Source: Pleurocapsa sp. PCC 7319
Lineage (GTDB): Bacteria > Cyanobacteriota > Cyanobacteriia > Cyanobacteriales > Xenococcaceae
Reading direction: 5' to 3'
Length of the DNA stretch: 64,000 bases
Assembly (NCBI RefSeq): GCF_000332195.1
Contig: NZ_KB235922.1
Location: 2,380,211 to 2,444,210 of the forward strand
Part shown: in pieces, positions 25,418 to 33,756 of the stretch
How the letters are laid out: each line of letters starts with the position of its first letter
Position numbering within the stretch: the first letter of the stretch is position 1
Notes under the pieces: generated by a model
Told to the model about the DNA's origin: nothing
What the model saw: only the letters and a program-made list of their open reading frames with translations
Database searches by the model: none
Made by a program: the position numbers and the translations under genes

Positions 25418-26326
25418 TCAAGATTGCTGAATAAAATCGGCAACAACCCGAACAAACTCTGATGTAGATTCGTAGGGAAGCACATTACGCCCCGGAATAA
25501 AGCAACCTTGACCCTGGGGAAGATGCTTAAGATAGGCATCTAATCGTTCTTGTAGAGTTTCGGATTTACCTTCACGACTAATACTTGACGATTGTTCTCC
25601 GAAAACAACTAAAGTGGGCTGTTCAATTTGGGAAATAGCCGAAGCATAATCCTCTCGCCAAAATCCCGCCAAAAAAGAAAAAACAGCATAACGACTCTGA
25701 GGATTTTTCGCTCCTGCGGTTAACTCATCTAACCAATGATCATCGACCTGTTCGGCTTTGGCAAATAATTGTCGGATCGAAAAAGATTCAATAAACTGAC
25801 GACGACGAGCATAGCGATAAAAAAGCTGACCTAAACCAACGGGAGAATTAAATAACAAATTCCATAACAATTTTTGCTGTTGTGGTTTTGCCTTGTCTGT
25901 TATTGTGCGCCAAGCAGGAGGAGCAGATAAAACTAATCCTTTGATCTCGTTCGCTTCGGCAGATTTTTGTACTAAGTTAATCGCAATGGGAAATGATGCT
26001 CCTTGAACAACAAGAATAACAGGCTTTTTAACTATGGTTGCGATAAAGTGTTGGATTTGTTGCGCCCAATCAACGGGATAATAAGCCACAGCAGGCATAT
26101 CACTAGCACCGCATCCAAGTAAATCAGGATTATAAACCACAGAATCAGGATTTTGGGCTAACCAAGTTGCAATAAAACGTTGCCAGAAGATACCTGATAA
26201 ACCTACACCAATGGGATGAATCAGAACCAAAGCGGGTGTATTGGTTAGAGGCTTATCTAAGCTATCAACTGTGTACGCACAGCGATAACCTCGCCAAGAA
26301 TAATATTGAGGAGAATTGCTCATCAT
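25418..26326 (-). CDS. Alpha/beta hydrolase-fold protein
   Basis: 302 residues (start M1 or M2). Oxyanion-region HPIGVGLSGIFWQRF, the strand/turn NPDLLGCGASDMPAVAYYPV, the nucleophile elbow VVQGASFPIAI (Ser in G-A-S-F-P, so not a perfect GxSxG) and PTLVVFGEQSSSIS are visible. Near the end, GRNVLPYES stands where the catalytic His motif is usually found; His is replaced by Arg. It could therefore be a non-hydrolytic family member or use another His. It is convergent with the pentapeptide gene, with a 12 bp gap. Confidence 0.75.
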   Translation of the reverse strand: MMSNSPQYYSWRGYRCAYTVDSLDKPLTNTPALVLIHPIGVGLSGIFWQRFIATWLAQNPDSVVYNPDLLGCGASDMPAVAYYPVDWAQQIQHFIATIVKKPVILVVQGASFPIAINLVQKSAEANEIKGLVLSAPPAWRTITDKAKPQQQKLLWNLLFNSPVGLGQLFYRYARRRQFIESFSIRQLFAKAEQVDDHWLDELTAGAKNPQSRYAVFSFLAGFWREDYASAISQIEQPTLVVFGEQSSSISREGKSETLQERLDAYLKHLPQGQGCFIPGRNVLPYESTSEFVRVVADFIQQS

Positions 26327-26412
26327 TTAATTAATGGGTCTGAAACCTAGCCCTTTAGGGCAATAGTAAGTTAATAATTTCGACACTTAATCTCAAGATA
26401 GCAAGTGTCCTA

Positions 26413-26447
26413 AAAAACTTTCCACAAAAAAAAGGGTGAAAGTTTTT
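26413..26447. terminator. Perfect 10-bp inverted repeat
   Basis: AAAAACTTTC (26413-26422) pairs with GAAAGTTTTT (26438-26447) around a 15-base loop. It is followed by a T-run on the plus strand and preceded by an A-run, so it could end transcription in either direction. The rest of the 352 bp spacer holds AGCTTATAGCTTACAGCTTA-type repeats near 26640 and no gene. Confidence 0.5.
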
Positions 26448-26678
26448 GTGTCCCTTCATATGTGACAAGGTTAATTTTAGAGACTATTCACCCTAAGAGC
26501 AATTATAGCCTTAAAAATTTCTGAAATCTCTAAAAAAAATAGATATTAAATAAAACCTTGATGATTTAAGGCATGAAACCCTAATAATCTGTTCTTAGCC
26601 TTTAACTATTAGCTTTTTATTCAACGGGTAAAGCCCTTAGCTTATAGCTTACAGCTTATAGCTGTTAAATTCAAAGAT

Positions 26679-27788
26679 TTAAATTAAATTGCTATCAGCA
26701 AATACAAAATCATCTTGACCATTAAAATAATTATCTAAACTTGCTGCAAAAGTACTATTAGGATTTTCAAATTCAAATTCTCTGGTTTCGCCTTCATCGA
26801 GAATAATAATTTGATTATTATTTTTAATGTCCGTATTGTTATTACCAAAGACATCGGCTATTTGCTGATTTCTTTGACTAGCTAATACCTCATGATTTTC
26901 AAATAAGGGAGAACCTGCGACTGCCTGATCTAATATAGGTAAAATAAAGTCATCAATATTGAAGTTGGGATTGGCTAATTCTGTTCCGGTTAAACCTGTT
27001 AGCTCATCATCTATTTCGTCACTAAAACTAAAATCAAACTGGATATTTTGATTAATAGTTTGCTCAATAGTATTGTTATTAGTGTCTAAAAAACTTTCTT
27101 GAAAAACAAACTGCTCTGGAGGTAAATCTGATGAATTTTCGGGTAAATCTTCGAGATAATCTTCATCTATGAAAAGAAAAGTAGCGAGACTTTGATCTAA
27201 TTCCTGAATAACATCATTATTGTTACCAAAAACTCTAACATCCTGAACACCTAGTTGAGCCGAATCGAGTAAATTATCACTAGCAAAATTTTCGAGAAAA
27301 TCATCAAAAGTTTTGGTTTCATCAAACACATAATCTGGGTTGAACCCAAATTCGTCGTACCCAGATATATCGAAGATTCTTTGTTCAGAATAAAAATCTA
27401 AAATATTATCATTTCCCTCAACAAATGCTTGTTGCCTAGTAAATTGAACTGTATCTAAAACGCCATCATTGTTAATATATTCATTAAAATCTAAGCTCAA
27501 ACTATTATTGTCTATAGCTTGGGAGTTTGATTGGTCAGAGTTAAGAGAAAATAAAGGAAAGTCTACCGTAGTTTGATTAATATTTTGAGCGACTTGATTA
27601 TTATTTCCGATATCGAGATCTGTTTGAATAAAATTCTGGATACCTGCCGTATTATCTAAATCGGGGATTTCTATTACATGGATGATAATATCCTGGTTAA
27701 TAACTTGCTCAACGTAATTATTATCACCTTCAGGGATATCAGTTTCTTGGATTACGAGTTGTGGAATTGCATTTTCAGCTAAAGACAT
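26679..27788 (-). CDS. Acidic Asn/Gln-rich repeat protein (curlin-like motif)
   Basis: 369 residues with no Cys and no evident N-terminal signal peptide. Seven degenerate repeats of ~45 residues are spaced along it, each centred on a G/T-x-N-N core. Examples are GDNNYVEQVINQ, GNNNQVAQNINQ, GNDNILDFYSEQ, GNNNDVIQELDQ, TNNNTIEQTINQ and GNNNTDIKNNNQ. The consensus G-x2-N-x3-Q-x3-Q is the same as in the gene C proteins of the two flanking cassettes. The protein is strongly acidic (Asp/Glu linkers). It is downstream of cassette 2 on the same strand. An extracellular or amyloid-like role is inference; an export route is not visible. Confidence 0.65.
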   Translation of the reverse strand: MSLAENAIPQLVIQETDIPEGDNNYVEQVINQDIIIHVIEIPDLDNTAGIQNFIQTDLDIGNNNQVAQNINQTTVDFPLFSLNSDQSNSQAIDNNSLSLDFNEYINNDGVLDTVQFTRQQAFVEGNDNILDFYSEQRIFDISGYDEFGFNPDYVFDETKTFDDFLENFASDNLLDSAQLGVQDVRVFGNNNDVIQELDQSLATFLFIDEDYLEDLPENSSDLPPEQFVFQESFLDTNNNTIEQTINQNIQFDFSFSDEIDDELTGLTGTELANPNFNIDDFILPILDQAVAGSPLFENHEVLASQRNQQIADVFGNNNTDIKNNNQIIILDEGETREFEFENPNSTFAASLDNYFNGQDDFVFADSNLI

Positions 27789-28168
27789 AAATTAACTCCT
27801 TTATTGGATCTCTGATCTAGAAATTCACCTACTAGTCTTTGAGCTAACAAACACTAGAAGCATGATTCCGTATTGCCAGGATGAATATAATTTCGATGCA
27901 CAGTGCTTGAATTCAATTCAAGCAGTCTGGAGTCACCTTTCGAGTAAGTGCAACGCAGAAATTTTTCTCGCGAGAGTAAAAATCTGTCAACTTTTAATTG
28001 ATGGATTGAGTTAATGCAGAGATGGAGAAACACGGGGACACGGAAAAATAATTTACCCGTTATTAATTAATTAACAAAACAGTAGAAGCGTTGCGAATAT
28101 TTCCCTCGATATATCGATGATAGTTAATAAGCTCGCGTTGTATGTTACGTATACAACGCTAGAAAACT
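27789..28168. other. Spacer between repeat protein and cassette 2, with hairpin at 28135-28159
   Basis: GCGTTGTAT (28135-28143) pairs perfectly with ATACAACGC (28151-28159) around GTTACGT, ten bases after the cassette 2 gene A stop. It is a likely 3' end or processing hairpin, though without a T-run. No gene is seen in the rest. Confidence 0.5.
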
Positions 28169-28549
28169 TTAGTAATTTAATTTATCAGCCGGATTGTACA
28201 CATCAATTTGGGGATTAGTTTGAATTTGAACTGTTGACCCCCCTGCTTCAGCATCATTATCGCTATCTTCAAAACGATGACGAACTGTCCGGTCTTGGCG
28301 TACCGAACCATTGCCACCTTGGTTTCCTTGTACTCCTGTGGTTACACTGGCATTTCCTCTACAATCCCCATTGCTTTGCATATCTACATCATTGCTGCGT
28401 TCTGTTGGTTCTTCCGAACCACTGATGTTATATTGAACTCCCACATCAGCTTGCACGCATTGAGCCATAGCCGAATTGTTTACAGAAGACCCAACAATGA
28501 GCAAGCCTGAAAAAGATAACAAGCTTAGATAATACCCTGTCAATTTCAT
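28169..28549 (-). CDS. Small secreted protein, cassette 2 gene A
   Basis: 126 residues, paralogue of 19452-19835. The signal peptide (GYYLSLLSFSGLLIVGSSVN) ends near AMAQC. The mature part starts CVQADVGVQYNISGSEEPTE. It shares VTTGVQGN-GGNG-VRQ-R-VRHR with its paralogue and ends DVYNPADKLNY. Both Cys are conserved (AQC, GDCRG). It is the last gene of a minus-strand row A-B-C identical in order to cassette 1, 28 bp downstream of gene B. The function is unknown. Confidence 0.75.
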   Translation of the reverse strand: MKLTGYYLSLLSFSGLLIVGSSVNNSAMAQCVQADVGVQYNISGSEEPTERSNDVDMQSNGDCRGNASVTTGVQGNQGGNGSVRQDRTVRHRFEDSDNDAEAGGSTVQIQTNPQIDVYNPADKLNY

Positions 28550-28576
28550 TAATTATCTCTCCAAAATTTCCATTGT

Positions 28577-28906
28577 TTAGTGGCAAGTACTGGTAGATAC
28601 ACTACTTTCCTCCACATGTCCATTAGTTCTCGTGCTTTGCGTAGACCGTTGGTAAGTGCTGCTGCTACAATCGTTACTACTTCGGTCACGGTTTAAATAA
28701 TGCCAGGGTTGCCACCAGTGGGTGGAACGACGACTAGACCTGTTTACCTCGACACTATTACTGTCTGTATCGACAGAAACTTGACCATCTTCCTCAGTTC
28801 TGATTCTGACATCACCTGCTTCTACATCAATTTCACGACTATTTGCTGTTGAAGGTGACAAGAAAGCCAAGATAACGAAAAAGAATATTAGCTTTTTAAG
28901 TTGCAT
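28577..28906 (-). CDS. Small secreted protein, cassette 2 gene B
   Basis: 109 residues from ATG 28906, with GAGG about 10 bases upstream. The signal peptide (KLIFFFVILAFLSPSTA) ends near NSREI. The mature part has acidic strands (IDVEAGDVRIRTEEDGQVSV), then RRSTHWWQPWHYLNRDRSS and a Ser/Thr-rich tail with two Cys (NDCSSSTYQ and STCH at the end). It is paralogous to 19900-20259, but the N-terminal half is more acidic. It is separated from gene C by 240 bp that includes a hairpin (28988-28995 with 29007-29014). Confidence 0.7.
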   Translation of the reverse strand: MQLKKLIFFFVILAFLSPSTANSREIDVEAGDVRIRTEEDGQVSVDTDSNSVEVNRSSRRSTHWWQPWHYLNRDRSSNDCSSSTYQRSTQSTRTNGHVEESSVSTSTCH

Positions 28907-29146
28907 TAGTTGAATCCTCAACTTTTAAGTTTTGAGGGAGAAAGGAGAGATTGTTACTGATATCTGCTTGAAGCATTTCTTAAGTCACCTCCACCATCGT
29001 AAGCACGGTGAAGGCTGAGTAAATTCTTGGCTTTTGAGGCTGAGGCTTTTGATCCTTTCTCCCTCAAATTATAAGACAGTGCCTAGCTGCCCAATCAAAC
29101 TATTACCAAAATCACTCTGTTTATGGCACGCGAGTATATTCTCTGT

Positions 29147-29494
29147 TTAGTAGCGACTGCGGCGTTCACGAACATCGCTACGCTGATCAGTATTCTGAAC
29201 ACAAAGATTATCTTCTCCTAACTGATCGCAGTATTGGTCGTTGGTTTGCACAATACCAGCATCGCTGCTGTCATAATTACCGTATTCATCTCGGGAGCGG
29301 CGATCAATTCGACTTTCTTGATTAGAATTTTGAATCGAAGTGTTTCCTTCTCCTGTGTTGAGCGTTTCTTGAGTAGAATCTTGTATGACTGCATCATCTG
29401 CTCTGGTGGGAAGAGTAAAAATCCCCAGAGCAGAAATAGCGCATAAGCCAATAATGAATCTTTTTGTTCCGGTAGCGAATGTCTTAGTATTCAT
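29147..29494 (-). CDS. Small secreted protein with curlin-like dodecapeptides, cassette 2 gene C
   Basis: 115 residues, paralogue of 20385-20765. The signal peptide (FIIGLCAISALGIFTLPTRA) is followed by DDAVIQDSTQETL. Two dodecapeptides, GEGNTSIQNSNQ and GEDNLCVQNTDQ, fit G-x2-N-x3-Q-x3-Q. The Cys pair (YCDQLGEDNLC) is conserved with its paralogue, as is a basic C-terminus (RERRSRY). The central Tyr/Arg/Gly stretch is shorter. It is first in the row, with the leader motif TCTCTATAAAAT...AACCTTGTC upstream. Confidence 0.75.
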   Translation of the reverse strand: MNTKTFATGTKRFIIGLCAISALGIFTLPTRADDAVIQDSTQETLNTGEGNTSIQNSNQESRIDRRSRDEYGNYDSSDAGIVQTNDQYCDQLGEDNLCVQNTDQRSDVRERRSRY

Positions 29495-29733
29495 AAGCGT
29501 GAATATTCTCTATAAAATCTATCAAATCAACCTTGTCAATGAACTAGTTGTTTTTTCTAGCTCTATAGCAATAGTCGCTCAAAAAAAATAAAAAATCGGT
29601 AGGGTTGGCATTTGATTTTTTTATTTATTTTTTCTGAAGTTAATTTAGAGAAATCCTCAGGAGAAAATAAAGTTATCGTTAAAGCTCAGAAATTCTGAGT
29701 TGAGATCATACGCTCCCTCACACCTCAAAATTT

Positions 29734-30348
29734 ATGACTAACAATTTTTACCAACAAAAAGAAAATATTTTTAATCTTTGGGCTCCTTACTATGACTGCT
29801 TGCTTACCACTGTCTTTTATCAAGCGATTCATCAACGACTACTAGAGTATGTCAAGTTACAGAAAAATGCTTCTGTTCTTGACTTAGGATGCGGTACTGG
29901 TCGCCTAATGAGTCGTCTTGCGGCTGAGTTCCCCACTATGAGGGCAATAGGTTTAGACCTTTCTCCTAAGATGCTCAATGAGGCAAGAGGGCGAAATCAA
30001 TACCGCAAAAGATTAATTTTTGTTAGCGGTAGGGCAGAATCTCTCTCCTTTGCAGATGAACAGTTTGATGCTGTTTTCTGTACCATAAGCTTTCTTCATT
30101 ATCCTCATCCACAGCCAGTTTTTCAGGAAGTCAGTCGTGTTCTCGCTCCCGGAGGACGCTTTTACCTCGTTGATGCCTATAGAGGAGAGCATAATTTTTC
30201 CAGTTTTGTCCCCTGGATTGGTGAAATGAGATTGTATAATCGGCAGCAACGAGAGCAATTGGGAGCAGAAGCTGGTTTATTGGCGATCGCTCATCATTAC
30301 CTTCTGCCTGGGATTTTGCTAACTATTTTTTCGACTCCCATAGAGTAA
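29734..30348 (+). CDS. Class I SAM-dependent methyltransferase
   Basis: 204 residues. Motif I VLDLGCGTGRLMSRLA, the acidic loop AIGLDLSPKML, motif II region FDAVFCTISFLHYPHP and motif III VLAPGGRFYLVDAYRG are all intact. It resembles ubiquinone/menaquinone-type or small-molecule methyltransferases of the Methyltransf_11 group. The acceptor is unknown. It is the first gene of an accessory region with a glycosyltransferase and oxygenase remnants, and may once have modified a lipid or natural product there. Confidence 0.88.
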   Translation: MTNNFYQQKENIFNLWAPYYDCLLTTVFYQAIHQRLLEYVKLQKNASVLDLGCGTGRLMSRLAAEFPTMRAIGLDLSPKMLNEARGRNQYRKRLIFVSGRAESLSFADEQFDAVFCTISFLHYPHPQPVFQEVSRVLAPGGRFYLVDAYRGEHNFSSFVPWIGEMRLYNRQQREQLGAEAGLLAIAHHYLLPGILLTIFSTPIE

Positions 30349-30436
30349 CCTTAGCGAAAGTTCCAAATATTGCTTTTGACTCTATATTCAGCAGTTTGGC
30401 TGAAAGATGAGATATTTTGTCTGAAGGTCGCTACAA

Positions 30437-31723
30437 TTATTTAGTCAGTGATAACGGCACTAATTCAGAAGCAATATACTGATGAAATGCCTCCACTGCC
30501 TGCGCTACTCCATCTTCTAAAGAAATTTTTTGACCGAGTATAGCCGCTTGCTGGCGCATTGTCTTATCTTCAATAGCTGTTTTAATTGCCGTTGCGAGCC
30601 GTTTCTCTGTTAACTTTTTCCTGGAAATTGGCTTGGGTGCAACACCTAACATTGCTAAGCGATGTCCCCAAAATGGCTGGTCAGCAATAAAGGGGATGAC
30701 AATACTCGGTACACCAGCTCTCAAAGCTGCTGCGGTAGTTCCTGCACCACCGTGGTGAACTATCGCAGCCATTTGGGGGAATAACCAGTCATGGGGAATA
30801 GAATCAATTTTAAGGATGGAATCCGGCAAATCGGCGTTACTAATTCCTCCCCAGCCCGTAAGTAAAATACCTCGCTGATCGGTTTTTGCCAAAGCTGATA
30901 AAGCAATTTCGGTCATTAATTCAGGATTGCGACCCGTCATCGAGCCAAAACCAATATAGACTGGAGGCTTACCCGCTTTCAGAAAATTTACTAACTCAGG
31001 TGGGGGTGAAAAGTCGGGAGGACTATCCAAGAACCAGTACCCAGTTACCTGGAGTTGTTCAGTCCAGTTGGCGGGCTTAGCTATGACGTTGGGACTATAA
31101 CCATATAGAATTGGAATTCGCTGCCACCTATTGCCTTCAAAAAGATTCTGCTGCCCAGTTGGTAAATTAAGGGTATTACGGCGCCATTTATTAATGGGTT
31201 TACGAAAAAGCTGCCCGAATAGTCGCCACATTAATATGTAGGTCAATCGATTGACTAGACCTCCTAGGTGTAAAGTAGGCGGAATCATGGGATGGGGAAA
31301 ATCTGGATTGGGAGAAAACGGTTGCAGTCCTGCTAGATAGAATGGCACTTCTAATTTTTCGGCAATGTTGTATCCCCAAAAGGCTGCTCCATGGGCAATT
31401 ATGGCATCGGTTCCTTGACAGGCATTCCAAGAGTCAATCAAAGCCCTTTTAGCCATCGGCTCAAGCATCTGAGCGTAGCGAAGCATAAAAGTGAAGGTAT
31501 TTCCTCCAGAATCTAGCAATTTTTGACCAGACTCAGACAACAGATTGGCTTGAGCATCTCCTGCGATGGGAAAAAAGTCCAGTCCATAGCTGTCAATTAA
31601 GGACTTGAAGTTATAATGAGTCGCCAGTCGGACTTGATGTCCCGCTTGTTTTAAGCCTATTCCTAAGGCAATGAAAGGCTGAATATCGCCACGGGAACCA
31701 ATGGTTAGAATTGTAATATGCAT
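30437..31723 (-). CDS. GT1-family glycosyltransferase (UDP-glucosyltransferase-like)
   Basis: 428 residues from ATG 31723, preceded by GAAGG; an in-frame upstream start would add 18 residues. The N-terminal Rossmann domain starts HITILTIGSRGDIQPFIALG, typical of GT28/GT1 enzymes that glycosylate sterols, lipids or macrolides. The C-terminal donor domain has YIGFGSMTGRNPE, IPHDWLFPQMAAIVHHGGAG, TTAAALRAGVPSIVIPFIAD and QPFWGHRL. The HHGGAGT...P...DQ nucleotide-sugar motif is intact. A cupin gene lies 67 bp upstream on the same strand. Confidence 0.92.
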   Translation of the reverse strand: MHITILTIGSRGDIQPFIALGIGLKQAGHQVRLATHYNFKSLIDSYGLDFFPIAGDAQANLLSESGQKLLDSGGNTFTFMLRYAQMLEPMAKRALIDSWNACQGTDAIIAHGAAFWGYNIAEKLEVPFYLAGLQPFSPNPDFPHPMIPPTLHLGGLVNRLTYILMWRLFGQLFRKPINKWRRNTLNLPTGQQNLFEGNRWQRIPILYGYSPNVIAKPANWTEQLQVTGYWFLDSPPDFSPPPELVNFLKAGKPPVYIGFGSMTGRNPELMTEIALSALAKTDQRGILLTGWGGISNADLPDSILKIDSIPHDWLFPQMAAIVHHGGAGTTAAALRAGVPSIVIPFIADQPFWGHRLAMLGVAPKPISRKKLTEKRLATAIKTAIEDKTMRQQAAILGQKISLEDGVAQAVEAFHQYIASELVPLSLTK

Positions 31724-31789
31724 AGGAAATACCTTCTTAAAGTCGAGATTGAATTCCAATAATTTCTTGAGATGCAATATACTTTGCCT

Positions 31790-32290
31790 TTATGATTCGT
31801 TTTTCGGTGCAGAACTCAACAGCAGGTCGAATGGTTTATCGTACCGAGCATAAACTAGACATGGCTCTTGACCACAGACTACAGAATGTTTTGTGCCACT
31901 TGGTAAATTGAGATATGTATCAGGCTGTAAATTCTGTTTAGTACCATCGTCAGCAATATAAGTAAATTCACCCTTGCTCCAAAAAAGAATCTCTGGACTG
32001 GTATGGGAGTGATGAGGGAACAAATATCCCGCAGGTAAGCTAATGACCACCTCTGAAGCTGACTTAGCTGGATTGCCAGCCAGTACAGCGACTTTTGCAC
32101 CGTCTGGGATTCCCTTTAGAGGTTTCCAGTTTAAAGTTGATGAATCGGCAATCATACTAGAGGCATTCTCTAGGGACCAGGCTGATTGAGAAGTTATTAA
32201 CATTCCTGCTAATAACAGCATCAGAATAACCGCAGTTTTGATAAATTTAAATGTTGCTGTTGTTGTTTGTTTTAAAGTATTAGAAATCAT
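31790..32290 (-). CDS. Secreted cupin-domain protein
   Basis: 166 residues from ATG 32290, chosen for a perfect AAGGAG 7 bases upstream. A signal peptide or anchor (TAVILMLLLAGMLITSQSAW) is followed by a small beta-barrel. Cupin motif 1 is YLFPHHSHTSPEILFWSKGE with HxH...E metal ligands, and motif 2 is YLNLPSGTKHSVVCG. It resembles DUF4437/anti-sigma-type small cupins. The reaction is unknown. It sits between the MAPEG and glycosyltransferase genes on the same strand. Confidence 0.85.
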   Translation of the reverse strand: MISNTLKQTTTATFKFIKTAVILMLLLAGMLITSQSAWSLENASSMIADSSTLNWKPLKGIPDGAKVAVLAGNPAKSASEVVISLPAGYLFPHHSHTSPEILFWSKGEFTYIADDGTKQNLQPDTYLNLPSGTKHSVVCGQEPCLVYARYDKPFDLLLSSAPKNES

Positions 32291-32363
32291 CGTATTTCTC
32301 CTTGAAATAATCTTTGATTTAGATATGATTTGTTTACTTAGAAAGTCTGAATCTATTGGTAAA

Positions 32364-32900
32364 TTATCCGTAGAGAAGGCAAAAGGCATCGTAAGAAAGA
32401 ATGACGATAGTAGGATATAAGGTGACTGCCATGCCAAAACTTCGGTTCAGAGGGTGTTGTAAATAACCCCACCAAAAAGCAATTCTGCCTAGTACAAATA
32501 AAATTGTGACAATAGGGATTAACTTGATGCTGTAGCTATCTAAGAAGCTAGAAAGTATCAAACTGGCAACAATAAATAAGATAGTTTGCTCTAGGGTATT
32601 GCTCAGATAACGTTGGTGAACGCGCATTGAAGTCGATTCTCCACCAGCTAAAGGATTGATGAAGTTATTAATAAATCGATTAAGGCTAACTGCAACAATT
32701 CCAGCTAATAGCATTAAGGCAGGAAATATCTGAAATTGGAGAGTCCAAATTAGCCGTTGTTCCTGTGTATTTAATAGTGGTAAAGATACAGGAATCAAAA
32801 AATAAGCAATTAAGACAAATACTGTGGAGAAAATAACAGCAGTAGTTGAACTCCAGACAACAAATTTTTGTTGCTGATTGAGACTAGCAAAAGTAATCAT
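32364..32900 (-). CDS. MAPEG-family membrane protein
   Basis: 178 residues with four membrane helices (VVWSSTTAVIFSTVFVLIAY, FPALMLLAGIVAVSLN, ILFIVASLILSSFL, TILFVLGRIAFWWGYL). The family-like R-x-HxR...NxxEQ region reads SMRVHQRYLSNTLEQT. MAPEG proteins include glutathione-dependent transferases and peroxidases; the specific activity is unknown. Its ATG overlaps the stop of a broken methyltransferase (ATGA), so transcription may continue from that remnant. Confidence 0.85.
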   Translation of the reverse strand: MITFASLNQQQKFVVWSSTTAVIFSTVFVLIAYFLIPVSLPLLNTQEQRLIWTLQFQIFPALMLLAGIVAVSLNRFINNFINPLAGGESTSMRVHQRYLSNTLEQTILFIVASLILSSFLDSYSIKLIPIVTILFVLGRIAFWWGYLQHPLNRSFGMAVTLYPTIVILSYDAFCLLYG

Positions 32901-33175
32901 TTTTTGATTTTCTTTAAATTCAATGTAACTAATTGGCGATTTAACTCCAGAATCTCGCGATCGCTGTCAATGCCGATCACACGTCCTTGTGAACCAACCA
33001 TGCTGGCAATCAATCAAGTTACATCGCCACCTCCACAACCAAGGTCTAAACATTGCATTCCTCGCTCAAGTCCAACTGTGGACAAAAACTGAGAAGTAAA
33101 TAGCAGCATCACCTGGGATAGAAGGCTTAAACGTTCTTTTCCTTCTTTACCGCCAGAGATTACATAACTATTCAT
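32897..33175 (-). pseudogene. Broken SAM methyltransferase upstream of MAPEG gene
   Basis: The frame from ATG 33175 reads MNSYVISGGKEGKERLSLLS, then motif I CLDLGCGGGDVT, an in-frame TGA, then LIASMVGSQGRVIGIDSDRE. It stops after LKKIKK, overlapping the MAPEG start. Motif I and the acidic loop are recognisable, but everything C-terminal to them (~150 residues) is missing. Confidence 0.8.
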
Positions 33176-33226
33176 AGTGAATCCCTGCTAGCGAAGTTTT
33201 TTATTTATCTGTGGATAGAGTTATTC

Positions 33227-33406
33227 CTAAAAGACAGAATTCACTGTTAGTGTTGGATAGGCTTTTCCCCTTGATGCCAACTCTTGTTGCTGACAGAGGA
33301 ATTCACTGTAATCGGCTAAGTCATCAAGTCCGATAAATGTGAATAGAATTTCTGTCCCTAACCAGAGAATGGTTTTAATCCATAGTTTGTGCCATTGAAC
33401 TTTCAT
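33227..33406 (-). CDS. Possible small membrane protein, 59 residues
   Basis: It starts at ATG 33406 with GGAGGG about 5 bases upstream. MKVQWHKLWIKTILWLGTEI is followed by LFTFIGLDDLADYSEFL and a short polar tail. It has one membrane-associated helix and an acidic DDLADYSEF end. Similar short LGxDDLADYSEF-type proteins seem to occur in cyanobacteria, but this is from memory and untested. The good ribosome site supports it being real. Confidence 0.5.
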   Translation of the reverse strand: MKVQWHKLWIKTILWLGTEILFTFIGLDDLADYSEFLCQQQELASRGKAYPTLTVNSVF

Positions 33407-33645
33407 AGTGTCCCTCCATGAATTTAGATTGAGGGAAGTCAAGTAACCTAATCAGAATTGCTTTAGGGGTCACTAACCTGTTGGCTGTTCGCCTATGCAA
33501 GTAACAGACTGAGTTTAAGAAATTAAACTTTATACTTTCAGTTTGCTGTAGCTGCCAGATCGTGTCGAGGAAAGATAGCAACTTAAGCAGGTAACTTAAC
33601 AACTAATATCAAGTTCGGTTGAATACTTAAATTAAGAATGAGGTC

Positions 33646-33666
33646 AAGTAACAAGTAACAAGTAAC
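33646..33666. repeat. Three tandem AAGTAAC heptamers
   Basis: Three exact copies of AAGTAAC lie in the otherwise empty 350 bp spacer (33407-33756). They belong to the same class as the ACTCATT and TAATCAG heptamers elsewhere. Confidence 0.8.
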
Positions 33667-33756
33667 AAGTTTTTCAGGTCTGCAATAAGCCTGTTTATTT
33701 CAATTAATTATCCGTACTTGATATAACTTATTTTTCTCTATTGTTAATTGAAATGA

